This document shows positions 39,567-47,635 of a stretch of DNA of 64,000 nt, one piece after another. Position 1 is the stretch's first letter. Each line of letters starts with the position of its first letter. Both the position numbers and the translations under genes were made by a program. Location: positions 3,038,001 to 3,102,000 of the forward strand of contig NZ_JAFBCJ010000001.1 in NCBI RefSeq assembly GCF_016907675.1, given 5' to 3'. The stretch comes from Geodermatophilus bullaregiensis (GTDB lineage: Bacteria; Actinomycetota; Actinomycetes; Mycobacteriales; Geodermatophilaceae). A model generated the notes under the pieces. The model was not told the origin of the DNA and ran no database searches. It saw only the letters and a program-made list of their open reading frames with translations.

Positions 39567-41312
39567 TCAGGCGACGACGTCGAGGTCGATCAGCAGCTGC
39601 CCGTCGGCGCCGCGCACGAAGGTGACCGCGTGGGTCTCGACCAGCCGCTCGCCGGAGTCGAGGAACTCCACGTCGGTGGTCGCGGTGATCCGGTCGCCCT
39701 GGTCGGACACGTTCCGCACGTCGAGCAGGTTCACCTCCGACCAGCGGCCGAAGAAGTCCTCGTAGTAGCCGAGGCTCGCCCGCGACCGCAGGGTCGGCCC
39801 GGTGAGGGCGTAGGCGCCGGCGGCGTCGTCGGGCAGCAGGGCGTAGTACTGCTCCAGCGTCTGCCGGGCGGCGGTGGCCGGGTCGGACGGCGGCGCGGTC
39901 GTCGCCTCGGTCGACGGGGGCGGGCTCTCCGAGGTCGTCTCCGGCGCCGTCTCCGGCGTGACCGGCGCCTCCGGCTCCGGTGACGGCTCGGACGACGGGG
40001 TCGGCTCCGCCACCTCGGTCGCCGCCGCGTCGTCCGCCGAGGAGGGCGCCGCGGACGACGAGACGCCGGCGTCGGCCTGCGGGGCACTGCCGCCGTCGGG
40101 GCGCAGCCCCAGCCAGGTGAGCGTCCCGGCGACGGCCAGCACGACGAGCGCCAGGAGGGCGAGCGCCAGCGGACGCCGTCGGCGCCGCGGCACGACCAGC
40201 GGCCCGGACCGGGCGGCCGGGCCGGGGGTCGGGTCGGGGGTCGCACCGGCAGCCGCAGCCGGGGGGCCGGCGGGCGGGGGAGCGCCGGGCAGGTCGGTCC
40301 GGGTGGCGGCGCGCGGCTCGGCGGCCGGCGGCCCGGGCGGAGCCGGCGCGGGCCCGGCGGCCGGGCCCGCGAGCGGCGTCGGGGCGCCCGCGGCCAGCCC
40401 GGCGGTGCGGGTCCGCCCGGCGTCCGGCCGCAGGTCGGTGCGGGCCAGCAGCACCGTGGTGGTGTCGCCGTCGCGGCCGGCGGCGAGCTTGGCCAGCTCG
40501 TCGCGCACGTCGGTCATCGCCGGCCGGGCCGCCGGGTCGGGGTGGAGCATCCGCATCAGCGGCCGCTCCAGGGACCCCGCGCGCCGCGGCGGGCGGATCT
40601 CCCCGCCGGCCACCTTGTGCAGCAGCCGCAGGGCGTTGACGTCCATCCCGAACGGCGGCTCGCCCTCGAGGCACGTGTAGAGCGTGGCGCCGAGCGAGAA
40701 GACGTCACTGGCCGCCGACATCTCGACGCCCTGGGCGACCTCGGGGGCCAGGAAGGCCGGCGTCCCGGTGATCTGGCCGGTCTGGGTCAGCGTGACGTCC
40801 CCGGCCGCGTGCGAGATGCCGAAGTCGGTGATCTTGACCAGACCCTCGACCCGCCCGCCCCGGCCGATGAGCACGTTGCCCGGCTTGACGTCGCGGTGCA
40901 CGATGCCCGCCGCGTGCACGGCGGCCAGCGCGTCGGCCAGCTGCGCGCCGATCTGGGCCACCTGGTCGATCCGCAGCGAGCCCTCGTCCTGGAGCACCTC
41001 GGACAGGCTGCGCGAGGGCAGGTACTCCATGACGAGGTAGGGCGTCCCGCCCTCGAGGACGACGTCGTAGACCGTGACGGCGTGCGGGTGGCTCAGCCGG
41101 GCGGCGATGCGGCCCTCGCGCAGGGCCCGCTGGCGCTGCTCGTCACCGAGTCCCGGGGCGTTGCCGGACGGCAGCAGGATCTGCTTGACCGCGACCTGGC
41201 GGCCGAGCAGCTCGTCCTGACCCAGCCAGACCGAGCCCTGGCCACCGCCACCGATCTGCGTCAGCAGCCGGTAGCGGGCCGCGACGAGGCGGCCGGGCGC
41301 AGTGGTGGTCAC
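39567..41312 (-). CDS. Transmembrane Ser/Thr protein kinase with NTF2-like outer domain
   Basis: A 581-residue PknB-type kinase. Residues about 12-270 are the kinase: IGGGGQGSVWLG, VAVKQILL lysine, VMEYLP hinge, GIVHRDVKPGNVLI, ITDFGISH and GTPAFLAPEVAQG. A Pro/Ala-rich juxtamembrane stretch leads to a membrane helix near residue 390 (PLALALLALVVLAVAGTLTWLGL). A Ser/Thr/Pro/Glu linker then reaches a C-terminal domain (QTLEQYYALLPDDAAGAYALTGPTLRSR) of NTF2/SnoaL-like type in place of PASTA repeats. Family members phosphorylate cytoplasmic targets in response to external signals; the ligand is unknown. GTG 41312 has AAGGG six bases upstream. Confidence 0.88.
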   Translation of the reverse strand: MTTTAPGRLVAARYRLLTQIGGGGQGSVWLGQDELLGRQVAVKQILLPSGNAPGLGDEQRQRALREGRIAARLSHPHAVTVYDVVLEGGTPYLVMEYLPSRSLSEVLQDEGSLRIDQVAQIGAQLADALAAVHAAGIVHRDVKPGNVLIGRGGRVEGLVKITDFGISHAAGDVTLTQTGQITGTPAFLAPEVAQGVEMSAASDVFSLGATLYTCLEGEPPFGMDVNALRLLHKVAGGEIRPPRRAGSLERPLMRMLHPDPAARPAMTDVRDELAKLAAGRDGDTTTVLLARTDLRPDAGRTRTAGLAAGAPTPLAGPAAGPAPAPPGPPAAEPRAATRTDLPGAPPPAGPPAAAAGATPDPTPGPAARSGPLVVPRRRRRPLALALLALVVLAVAGTLTWLGLRPDGGSAPQADAGVSSSAAPSSADDAAATEVAEPTPSSEPSPEPEAPVTPETAPETTSESPPPSTEATTAPPSDPATAARQTLEQYYALLPDDAAGAYALTGPTLRSRASLGYYEDFFGRWSEVNLLDVRNVSDQGDRITATTDVEFLDSGERLVETHAVTFVRGADGQLLIDLDVVA

Positions 41313-41355
41313 CGGAGGCCCTTACCCCCGGGTGCGGTCCTGCTGAACCTGCAGG

Positions 41356-41703
41356 TCACACGCTGCTGGGCACACCGAACCGGCGGGCGTACTCCTCCTG
41401 CGCGCCCGAGGGCAGGACGTCGTAGAGCTCGCCGAGCTGCTCGACCGCCTCGGGGGCCAGGTCGTCGAACAGCCGCGCCCAGGTCGGCGGCTCGTCGTAG
41501 CTGCGCGTCAGCAGCAGCTCCCACGCCTGTGCCTGGCGGTCGCGCTTGCTGCGCTCGGCGACGAACTCGGAGAGGTAGCGGTCCTTGGCCGCCTCCTTCT
41601 CCTCGCGGGTCGCCGAGGGCGGCAGGTCTGCGGGGTCGGCGCCGTGCAGGACGGTCACGATGGCCTCCACGACCTCTGGTCGGACCCGCTGCGGCTCGCT
41701 CAT
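41356..41703 (-). CDS. Conserved hypothetical 115-residue protein
   Basis: A soluble, mostly helical, charged protein: MSEPQRVRPEVVEAIVTVLHGADP, REEKEAAKDRYLSEFVAERSKRDRQAQAWELLL, ending ARRFGVPSSV. I do not recognise the family and see no catalytic motif. ATG 41703 has AGGAGG eight bases upstream, a strong signal, so it is a real gene. It lies 43 bp upstream of the kinase on the same strand and is probably co-transcribed with it. Confidence 0.6.
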   Translation of the reverse strand: MSEPQRVRPEVVEAIVTVLHGADPADLPPSATREEKEAAKDRYLSEFVAERSKRDRQAQAWELLLTRSYDEPPTWARLFDDLAPEAVEQLGELYDVLPSGAQEEYARRFGVPSSV

Positions 41704-41888
41704 CCGTCCTGCCTCCTCGTGATCGTGTCGGCGCTCGGTCTCGACGCCGGGCCGGGGTCCCGCGGTGCCACCACGCGCTCCCCTGGTGGGTCAGCCTGCC
41801 CCGTGCCGCCCCGCCGGACCACCCGGGACGGCGCGGGGCGTGCCCGCGACGTCCCGGGGCGCCGGCTGACCTCCGTCGCGCCGCCCGC

Positions 41889-41894
41889 TAGGAT
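41889..41894 (+). promoter_or_regulatory. -10 box TAGGAT of tRNA-Ser(GGA)
   Basis: TAGGAT stands 10 nt before the mature tRNA 5' end. Confidence 0.5.
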
Positions 41895-41904
41895 CGCCCG
41901 CACA

Positions 41905-41989
41905 GGAGGATTCGCCTAGTGGCCTATGGCGCTCGCTTGGAAAGCGGGTTGGGGGCAACCCCTCGGGAGTTCGAATCTCCCATCCTCCG
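41905..41989 (+). tRNA. tRNA-Ser (anticodon GGA)
   Basis: An 85-nt class II tRNA. The acceptor GGAGGAT pairs with ATCCTCC and the discriminator is G. The anticodon GGA is at 41939-41941 in the loop TTGGAAA, and the T-loop is TTCGAAT. It reads UCC and UCU. The 3' two-thirds are overlapped on the other strand by the end of the EamA gene. CCA is not encoded. Confidence 0.93.
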
Positions 41990-42913
41990 CAACGACAGGG
42001 TCGCCACGGCGGCCAGCACGAGCACCCCGCCGGCCAGGGCGCCGAGGGGCAGTCGCTCACCCAGGAGCGCCGCGGCCAGCAGGGCCGCGGTGACCGGCTC
42101 CACCAGCGTGACGATCGAGGCCACCGGCCCGGGCACCGTCCGCAGCCCGCGGAAGAACAGCGCGTAGGCCAGGGCGCTCGGCACCACGCCCAGGTAGAGC
42201 AGCAGGAGCAGCGCGACCGGGTCGGCGGTGGTGCCCAGCCCGGAGGCCAGCACCCCGGGCGTGAGCAGCAGCGCGGCGCCTCCGAAGCCGACCAGGGTCA
42301 CCGGCACGCCGGCGGGCACCCCGGCGCTGACCAGCGTCACCACGGCGTAGCCGAGGGCCGACCCGGTCGCGAGCAGCGCACCGAGCAGCACCGCCGTCCC
42401 GCCGTCGACACCGGCGCTCAGCCTGACGAGCAGGCCCAGCCCGGTGAGGGCCACGGCGAGGCAGACCGCGGTGGTGCGGTCGGGGCGGCCGTGTCCCAGC
42501 GCGACGGCGCCCAGTGCGACGAGGAGGGGCGCCAGGCCGAGCGCCACGAGGGTGGCGATGCTGACCCCCGCCCGTTCCACGGCGGCGAAGAAGGCCAGCT
42601 GGTAGACCGCCAGCCCGGCGCCGACCAGCACGAGGCGGACGACGGCCGGCCAGGGCAGCGGGCCAGGCGTGTCCTCGCGCCGGCCGCGGCCGAGGACGTG
42701 GGCCAGGCCGAGCACGACGGCGCCGACGGCCATGCGGTACCAGGCGACGTCGAGCGGGCCCAGGTCGGTGCGCGCGGTCACGAAGGAGGCGGTGGTGCCG
42801 GAGGTGCCCCAGCAGACGGCGGCGAGGGCGACGAACAGCAGTCCGCGGTCGGCCGGGGCGGACCGGGTCGTGCGGGAGGCGCGGCGGAGGGCCGCGGTCG
42901 GGCGGGAGGACAT
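41924..42913 (-). CDS. EamA/DMT-family transporter whose end overlaps a tRNA
   Basis: A 329-residue drug/metabolite transporter with ten hydrophobic helices in two EamA repeats: GLLFVALAAVCWGTSGTTASFV opens the first, and LLGALLATGSALGYAVVTLVSAG the second. It probably exports an amino acid or metabolite. ATG 42913 has AGGAG four bases upstream. Odd: the last 22 codons, including the peptide MGDSNSRGVAPNPL, are the complement of tRNA-Ser(GGA), and the stop codon lies in the tRNA D-arm region. The conserved protein ends near SLRRMG, so the tail is probably a read-through into tRNA DNA for lack of an earlier stop. Confidence 0.82.
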   Translation of the reverse strand: MSSRPTAALRRASRTTRSAPADRGLLFVALAAVCWGTSGTTASFVTARTDLGPLDVAWYRMAVGAVVLGLAHVLGRGRREDTPGPLPWPAVVRLVLVGAGLAVYQLAFFAAVERAGVSIATLVALGLAPLLVALGAVALGHGRPDRTTAVCLAVALTGLGLLVRLSAGVDGGTAVLLGALLATGSALGYAVVTLVSAGVPAGVPVTLVGFGGAALLLTPGVLASGLGTTADPVALLLLLYLGVVPSALAYALFFRGLRTVPGPVASIVTLVEPVTAALLAAALLGERLPLGALAGGVLVLAAVATLSLRRMGDSNSRGVAPNPLSKRAP

Positions 42914-43097
42914 GACGCTCCTGGGCGCTGGGTTCCGGACGGGCAGCGGGTCCGGAGCACGGCGCAGGTGCGGCCGGGCGCTCGGGCGCCGGCCGCACGG
43001 GGATCAGCCCGCGGTGCTCCGGGTCAGGAGCGGGGCGGGGGCAGCACGAGGGCGCGCCGGGGCGTCATGGGGCGTGAGGCTACCGGCCGGCGTCCTC

Positions 43098-43103
43098 TAC
43101 AGT
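43098..43103 (+). promoter_or_regulatory. -10 box TACAGT of the SRP RNA gene
   Basis: TACAGT lies about 5-8 nt before the expected 5' end of the SRP RNA. Confidence 0.5.
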
Positions 43104-43107
43104 GGAG

Positions 43108-43205
43108 GCAGACCCCTCGTGTGGCGTCACCCCGTGAACCTCCCCAGGGCCGGAAGGCAGCAAGGATAAGCGGGCTCTGGCGGGTGCGCGGGGGGTCCCT
43201 TGCTT
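43108..43205 (+). ncRNA. ffs: Signal recognition particle RNA, small bacterial type (4.5S)
   Basis: The conserved apical domain is plain: GTGAACCTCCCCAGGGCC, then GGAAGGCAGCAAGGATAAGC and CTCTGGCGGGTGCGCGGGG. The GGAA-tetraloop-side and AGCA asymmetric loops bind Ffh. The ends pair through GACCCCTCG near 43111 with CGGGGGGTC near 43190. The boundaries are set by this pairing and are good to a few bases. It directs ribosome-nascent chains to the membrane with Ffh and FtsY. Position before dnaX is conserved in actinobacteria. Confidence 0.9.
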
Positions 43206-43293
43206 CCCGGACCCGCCCGTCGGGCCCGTGGTTCACAGGCTGCTGCCAGGTTCGTGCGCTTGTCTGCTTGAACCGTCAAGGGGAGGAGTCGCC

Positions 43294-43965
43294 GTGGCCC
43301 GTCGTCGCCGCACGTGGTGGATCGTCGGGGGGATCGTCGCGCTCCTCGCCCTCGGCCTCGGCATCGGGCCGCTCCTGTACGCCGCCACCCGGGAGGACGC
43401 CGCGGCCGCCCCGACGGTGCAGGCCCAGCCCTCCGAGGTCGAGCTCGCCGCCGACACCGACGGCAGCTGGACCGTCGCGCCCGGCTCGTCGGCCGGCTAC
43501 CGCGTGGACGAGGTCCTCAACGGGGCGGACGTCGCCGTCGCGGGCACCACCGACCAGGTCACCGGCTCGGTCCTCGTCGAGGGCGGCGACATGGCCGCGG
43601 CGGAGGTGATCGTCGACGTCGCCAGCATCCGCACCGACATCGGCCAGCGGGACAGCTACTTCCGCTCGGACATCATGGACGTCGCGACCCACCCGACGGC
43701 CACCTTCACCGTGCCGGGGCCGGTGGACCTCCCCGAGCTGACCGGGACGCCGGTGACGGTGCCGGTCACCGGTGAGCTCACGCTGGCCGGCACGACGCGG
43801 CCGGTGCAGGCCGACCTCGCCGTCGTCCGCACGGCCGAGGGCGTGGACGTCTCCGGAGCGGTCCCGGTGGTGTTCGCGGACTTCGGCATCGACGCCCCCG
43901 ACCTGGGGTTCGTGCGGGTCGAGGACCGCGGCCAGGTCGAGTTCCTGCTGCGCCTGACGAAGTGA
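43294..43965 (+). CDS. YceI-family protein with N-terminal anchor
   Basis: A 223-residue protein. VARRRRTWWIVGGIVALLALGLGIGPLLYAAT is a positively charged start and membrane helix, probably an uncleaved anchor. The YceI lipocalin-like domain follows: GSWTVAPGSSAGYRVDEVL, VASIRTDIGQRDSYFRSDIMDVATHPTATF, and GELTLAGTTRPVQADL. YceI folds hold polyisoprenoids or other lipids. GTG 43294 has GGGGAGGAG five bases upstream; a frame from 43228 is less likely. Confidence 0.88.
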   Translation: MARRRRTWWIVGGIVALLALGLGIGPLLYAATREDAAAAPTVQAQPSEVELAADTDGSWTVAPGSSAGYRVDEVLNGADVAVAGTTDQVTGSVLVEGGDMAAAEVIVDVASIRTDIGQRDSYFRSDIMDVATHPTATFTVPGPVDLPELTGTPVTVPVTGELTLAGTTRPVQADLAVVRTAEGVDVSGAVPVVFADFGIDAPDLGFVRVEDRGQVEFLLRLTK

Positions 43966-44009
43966 CGAGCCGGGCGTCCCGGTACTGCCGGGACGTCGGT
44001 GCGGGCACG

Positions 44010-44015
44010 TAACCT
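44010..44015 (+). promoter_or_regulatory. -10 box TAACCT, leaderless promoter of dnaX
   Basis: TAACCT stands 6 nt before GTG 44022. Confidence 0.6.
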
Positions 44016-44021
44016 CGCCGC

Positions 44022-46346
44022 GTGGCTCTGGCGCTCTACCGGAAGTACCGCCCGGCGACCTTCGCCGAGGTGGTCGGCCAGGAGCACGTGACCACCCCGC
44101 TGGTCAACGCCGTCGACGGCGGGCGGATCAACCACGCCTACCTGTTCAGCGGCCCGCGCGGCTGCGGCAAGACGTCGTCGGCGCGGATCCTGGCCCGCTC
44201 GCTGAACTGCGAGCAGGGGCCGACGTCGACCCCCTGCGGGGTGTGCGGCTCGTGCGTGGCCCTGGCCCCCGACGGCCCCGGCTCGCTCGACGTGATCGAG
44301 ATCGACGCGGCCAGCCACGGTGGTGTCGACGACGCCCGCGACCTGCGCGAGCGCGCGTTCTTCGCCCCGGTGAACAGCCGCTACAAGGTCTACATCGTCG
44401 ACGAGGCGCACATGGTCACCACGCAGGGCTTCAACGCCCTGCTCAAGGTGGTCGAGGAGCCCCCGGAGTTCCTGGTCTTCGTCTTCGCGACGACGGAGCC
44501 GGACAAGGTGCTGCCGACGATCCGCTCGCGCACGCACCACTACCCGTTCCGGCTGGTGCCGCCGACGACGCTGCGCGGTCTGCTGGAGAGGACCTGCGCC
44601 GCCGAGGGCGTCCAGGTGGAGCCGACGGTCTTCCCGCTGGTCGTGCGGGCCGGCGGCGGGTCGGCCCGCGACTCGCTGTCGATCCTCGACCAGCTGCTGG
44701 CCGGCGCCGGGCCCGAGGGCGTCACCTACGCCGGCGCGGTCGGCCTGCTCGGTGTCACCGACGACGCCCTGCTCGACGAGGCCATCGACGCGCTGGCCGC
44801 CACCGACGCGCCCGGCGTCTTCCGCGCCGTCGACCGCGTGATCGAGGCCGGCCACGACCCGCGGCGCTTCGCCACCGACCTGCTCGACCGGCTCCGCGAC
44901 CTCATCGTCCTCGACGCGGTGCCCGACGCCGGCGGCAACGGCCTGCTCGACTGCCCGCCCGACCGGCTCGACCTCATGGTCCAGCAGGCCCGGGCGCTGG
45001 GCTCGGCGACGCTGTCGCGGCTGGCCGACACCGTGCACGACGGGCTGTCCGAGATGCGCGGGACGACGGCGCCACGGCTGCTGCTCGAGCTGGTCTGCGC
45101 CCGGATGCTGCTGCCCGGCACCGACGGCTCGAGCGTCGCCACGCTGCAGCGGCTCGAGCGGCTGGAGCGCCGGCTGTCGATCGCCGGGGGCGGTGGCGGG
45201 ACGGACACCCTCGCCGACGTCGCGCCGGTGCGGGAGCCCGCGCGGCCGGCGCCCGTCCGCGACGAGCCGGCCGCGGCCGAGCGCCCGGGTGCGCTGCGGC
45301 GGGAGTACGTCCGCCCCTCGCAGCGGGGGTCCGCCGTCGTCGCGGGACCGGCCGAGGCGCCCGCCGCGCCGCCGGCCACTCCGGTCCCGCCTGCGGAGCC
45401 GGCCGCGGCCTCGCAGCCGGCCGCCGCGGCCGGCCCGGCCACCACGCCGCCCGGGCCGGTCGGTGACGACGACTGGCCCGAGACCACGCCGCCCGGCTCG
45501 GGTGCCGCCCGCCCGGCTCCGGTCCTGGCCGCTCCCGCCGACGACTGGCCCGAGCCGACCGCCCCGGGCTCGGGCGCGAGCCGTCCGGCCCCCGCTGCGG
45601 CGCCGACGCAGACGCCGGCGCCGGGGGAGCGGCCGGGCGTGCGCGTGGCGACGGACGAGCCGGACGTCCCGCTGCCGCCGGAGCCCACCGACGACGAGGA
45701 GTGGCCGCACCCCGCGGAGCCGGCCGCCGCCCGCGCCGCGGCGGCCCGGGTGGCCGAGCCGCGCCCGCCCGCCGCACCTCCGCGGGCCGCGGCCGAGTCC
45801 ACGCCGGCCCCGCGCGGTGGTGAGCCGACACCGGTCGTGTCGGCGAACCCCGGGGGGATCGCCGGGGCCGCCGACGGCGCGCTGACCACCGGCGACGTCC
45901 GCCGGGTGTGGCCGGAGCTGCTCGCCGTCGTCAAGCGGCACAAGCGCACGACCGAGGCGCTGCTGAAGAACGCCCAGGTGCACGACCTGCGCGGGGGCGT
46001 GCTCACGCTGTCGACCGCCTCGCCGGCGCTGGCCCGCCGGATCGGCGACGACCTCAACAAGGACGTGCTGCGCGAGGCGCTCAACGAGCTGCTCGGGGTG
46101 CGGTGGAAGGTCGAGGCGGTCGTCGAGGGCGCCACCGGCCGGTCGCCGGGGACCGCGGTGACGCCCGAGGTGGCCCGGGAGGCCGCGCGCGCCGCCGAGG
46201 CCGCCGAGGCGCGGGAGCTCATGGCCGAGCGGGCCGCGGAGGCCTCCGACGACGGCGGCCGGGAGCACGTGCCGGCCGTCGACCCCGAGCAGGCGGCGCT
46301 GGCGCTGCTGCGTGCCCAGCTCGGCGCCCGGCCGCTCGACTCCTGA
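44022..46346 (+). CDS. dnaX: DNA polymerase III subunit gamma/tau
   Basis: A 774-residue clamp-loader ATPase. Residues 1-370 hold the AAA+ core: FAEVVGQEHVTTPLVNAV, Walker A GPRGCGKTSSA, zinc cysteines CEQGPTSTPCGVCGSC, Walker B VYIVDEAHMV, sensor TTEPDKVLPTIRSRTHHYPF. Residues about 400-620 are a Pro/Ala-rich linker with repeated DDWPE-type units. The last 150 residues (VRRVWPELLAVVKRHKRTTEALLKNAQVHDL) are the tau domain that contacts DnaB and the polymerase alpha subunit. Length matches actinobacterial DnaX. The GTG start is leaderless. Downstream are ybaB and recR, the usual replication-repair trio. Confidence 0.95.
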   Translation: MALALYRKYRPATFAEVVGQEHVTTPLVNAVDGGRINHAYLFSGPRGCGKTSSARILARSLNCEQGPTSTPCGVCGSCVALAPDGPGSLDVIEIDAASHGGVDDARDLRERAFFAPVNSRYKVYIVDEAHMVTTQGFNALLKVVEEPPEFLVFVFATTEPDKVLPTIRSRTHHYPFRLVPPTTLRGLLERTCAAEGVQVEPTVFPLVVRAGGGSARDSLSILDQLLAGAGPEGVTYAGAVGLLGVTDDALLDEAIDALAATDAPGVFRAVDRVIEAGHDPRRFATDLLDRLRDLIVLDAVPDAGGNGLLDCPPDRLDLMVQQARALGSATLSRLADTVHDGLSEMRGTTAPRLLLELVCARMLLPGTDGSSVATLQRLERLERRLSIAGGGGGTDTLADVAPVREPARPAPVRDEPAAAERPGALRREYVRPSQRGSAVVAGPAEAPAAPPATPVPPAEPAAASQPAAAAGPATTPPGPVGDDDWPETTPPGSGAARPAPVLAAPADDWPEPTAPGSGASRPAPAAAPTQTPAPGERPGVRVATDEPDVPLPPEPTDDEEWPHPAEPAAARAAAARVAEPRPPAAPPRAAAESTPAPRGGEPTPVVSANPGGIAGAADGALTTGDVRRVWPELLAVVKRHKRTTEALLKNAQVHDLRGGVLTLSTASPALARRIGDDLNKDVLREALNELLGVRWKVEAVVEGATGRSPGTAVTPEVAREAARAAEAAEARELMAERAAEASDDGGREHVPAVDPEQAALALLRAQLGARPLDS

Positions 46347-46392
46347 CCACCGCTGCGGGGGTCGCCGTCCCCCGGATGTCGGCGCCTCGGCC

Positions 46393-46398
46393 TAGGCT
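46393..46398 (+). promoter_or_regulatory. -10 box TAGGCT, leaderless promoter of ybaB
   Basis: TAGGCT stands 6 nt before ATG 46405, so ybaB-recR can be transcribed apart from dnaX. Confidence 0.6.
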
Positions 46399-46404
46399 CG
46401 GGTC

Positions 46405-46779
46405 ATGTTCCCCGGTGGTGGCCAGCCCGACCTGCAGGCGATCCTCCAGCAGGCCCAGCAGATGCAGCAGGCGCTGGCCGCGGCGCAGGACCAGCTGGCC
46501 AACGAAGAGGTCACCGGCTCGGCCGGCGGGGGCCTGGTCACCGCCACGATGACCGGCAGCGGTGAGCTGACCGCCGTCACGATCGCGCCCGCCGCCGTCG
46601 ACCCCGACGACCTCGAGACGCTCCAGGACCTCGTGGTCGCCGCCGTCCGCGACGCCTCCCGCCTCGCCGGCGAGCTGACCGCCGACCGCATGGGCCCGCT
46701 GGCCGGCGGCCTCGGGGGCGGCTTCCCCGGCGGCGGCCTCCCCGGGGGCGGCGGCGTCCCCGGCCTGCCCGGCGCCTGA
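46405..46779 (+). CDS. YbaB/EbfC nucleoid-associated protein
   Basis: A 124-residue YbaB-family DNA-binding protein: [52 protein letters not shown] and the [19 protein letters not shown] helix are all typical. The Gly-rich tail ([17 protein letters not shown]) is longer than in E. coli. It binds DNA as a dimer, and it is regularly encoded between dnaX and recR. The start is leaderless. Confidence 0.93.
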   Translation: MFPGGGQPDLQAILQQAQQMQQALAAAQDQLANEEVTGSAGGGLVTATMTGSGELTAVTIAPAAVDPDDLETLQDLVVAAVRDASRLAGELTADRMGPLAGGLGGGFPGGGLPGGGGVPGLPGA

Positions 46780-46834
46780 TCTCCCGCACCCCGGCACGCG
46801 CCGGGGTGCCCCACCTCATCCACCGAGGAGCACC

Positions 46835-47434
46835 GTGTACGAGGGTGCCGTCCAGGACCTCATCGACGAGCTCGGCCGCCTGCCCGGCGTCGGGCCCAAG
46901 AGCGCCCAGCGCATCGCCTTCCACCTGCTGGCCGCCGAGTCCGCCGACGTCGGCCGGCTCGTGGCCGCCCTGCAGCGCGTCCAGGCCGAGGTCCGCTTCT
47001 GCGTGACCTGCTACAACGTCGCCGAGGCCGAGCAGTGCCGCATCTGCCGCGACCCGCGCCGCGCCGACGACGTCATCTGCGTCGTCGAGGAGCCCAAGGA
47101 CGTCGTCGCGGTCGAGCGCACGCGCGAGTTCCGCGGCCGCTACCACGTGCTCGGCGGGGCGATCAGCCCGATCGAGGGCGTCGGCCCCGACGACCTGCGG
47201 GTCAAGGAGCTCATGACCCGGCTCATGGACGGCTCGGTCACCGAGCTGATCCTCGCCACCGACCCCAACCTCGAGGGCGAGGCGACGGCGGCCTACCTGG
47301 CCCGCCTGGTGGGCCCGCTGGGGCTGACGGTGTCGCGGCTGGCCAGCGGTCTGCCCGTGGGCGGCGACCTCGAGTACGCCGACGAGATCACGCTGGGCCG
47401 GGCGTTCGAGGGCCGCCGCCGCATCGACGCCTGA
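46835..47434 (+). CDS. recR: Recombination protein RecR
   Basis: A 199-residue RecR of standard length. [24 protein letters not shown] is the helix-hairpin-helix. [16 protein letters not shown] is the four-cysteine zinc finger, and the Toprim domain has [34 protein letters not shown]. It loads RecA onto gaps with RecO and RecF. GTG 46835 has GAGGAG upstream. Confidence 0.96.
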   Translation: MYEGAVQDLIDELGRLPGVGPKSAQRIAFHLLAAESADVGRLVAALQRVQAEVRFCVTCYNVAEAEQCRICRDPRRADDVICVVEEPKDVVAVERTREFRGRYHVLGGAISPIEGVGPDDLRVKELMTRLMDGSVTELILATDPNLEGEATAAYLARLVGPLGLTVSRLASGLPVGGDLEYADEITLGRAFEGRRRIDA

Positions 47435-47538
47435 GGCGCCACCCGGAGCCGTCCCCGCTGGTCGCGGGCACGGTCCGGCAAGGTCACAGGATGGTGTCGA
47501 TGACTTCGCACGGCTCACGACCGTCCTCGGGGCGGCCC

Positions 47539-47544
47539 TAGGGT
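47539..47544 (+). promoter_or_regulatory. -10 box TAGGGT, candidate promoter of the peptide ABC operon
   Basis: TAGGGT lies 92 nt before ATG 47636, leaving a leader of about 85 nt. Confidence 0.35.
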
Positions 47545-47635
47545 CCGACGCACGTCCGTGTGGTTCTTCCGCCACACGGCGCCCAGTCGCAGAACTCATC
47601 CGGCCCCGACGGGTCGAGAAGGCAGGTCTTCCGCG

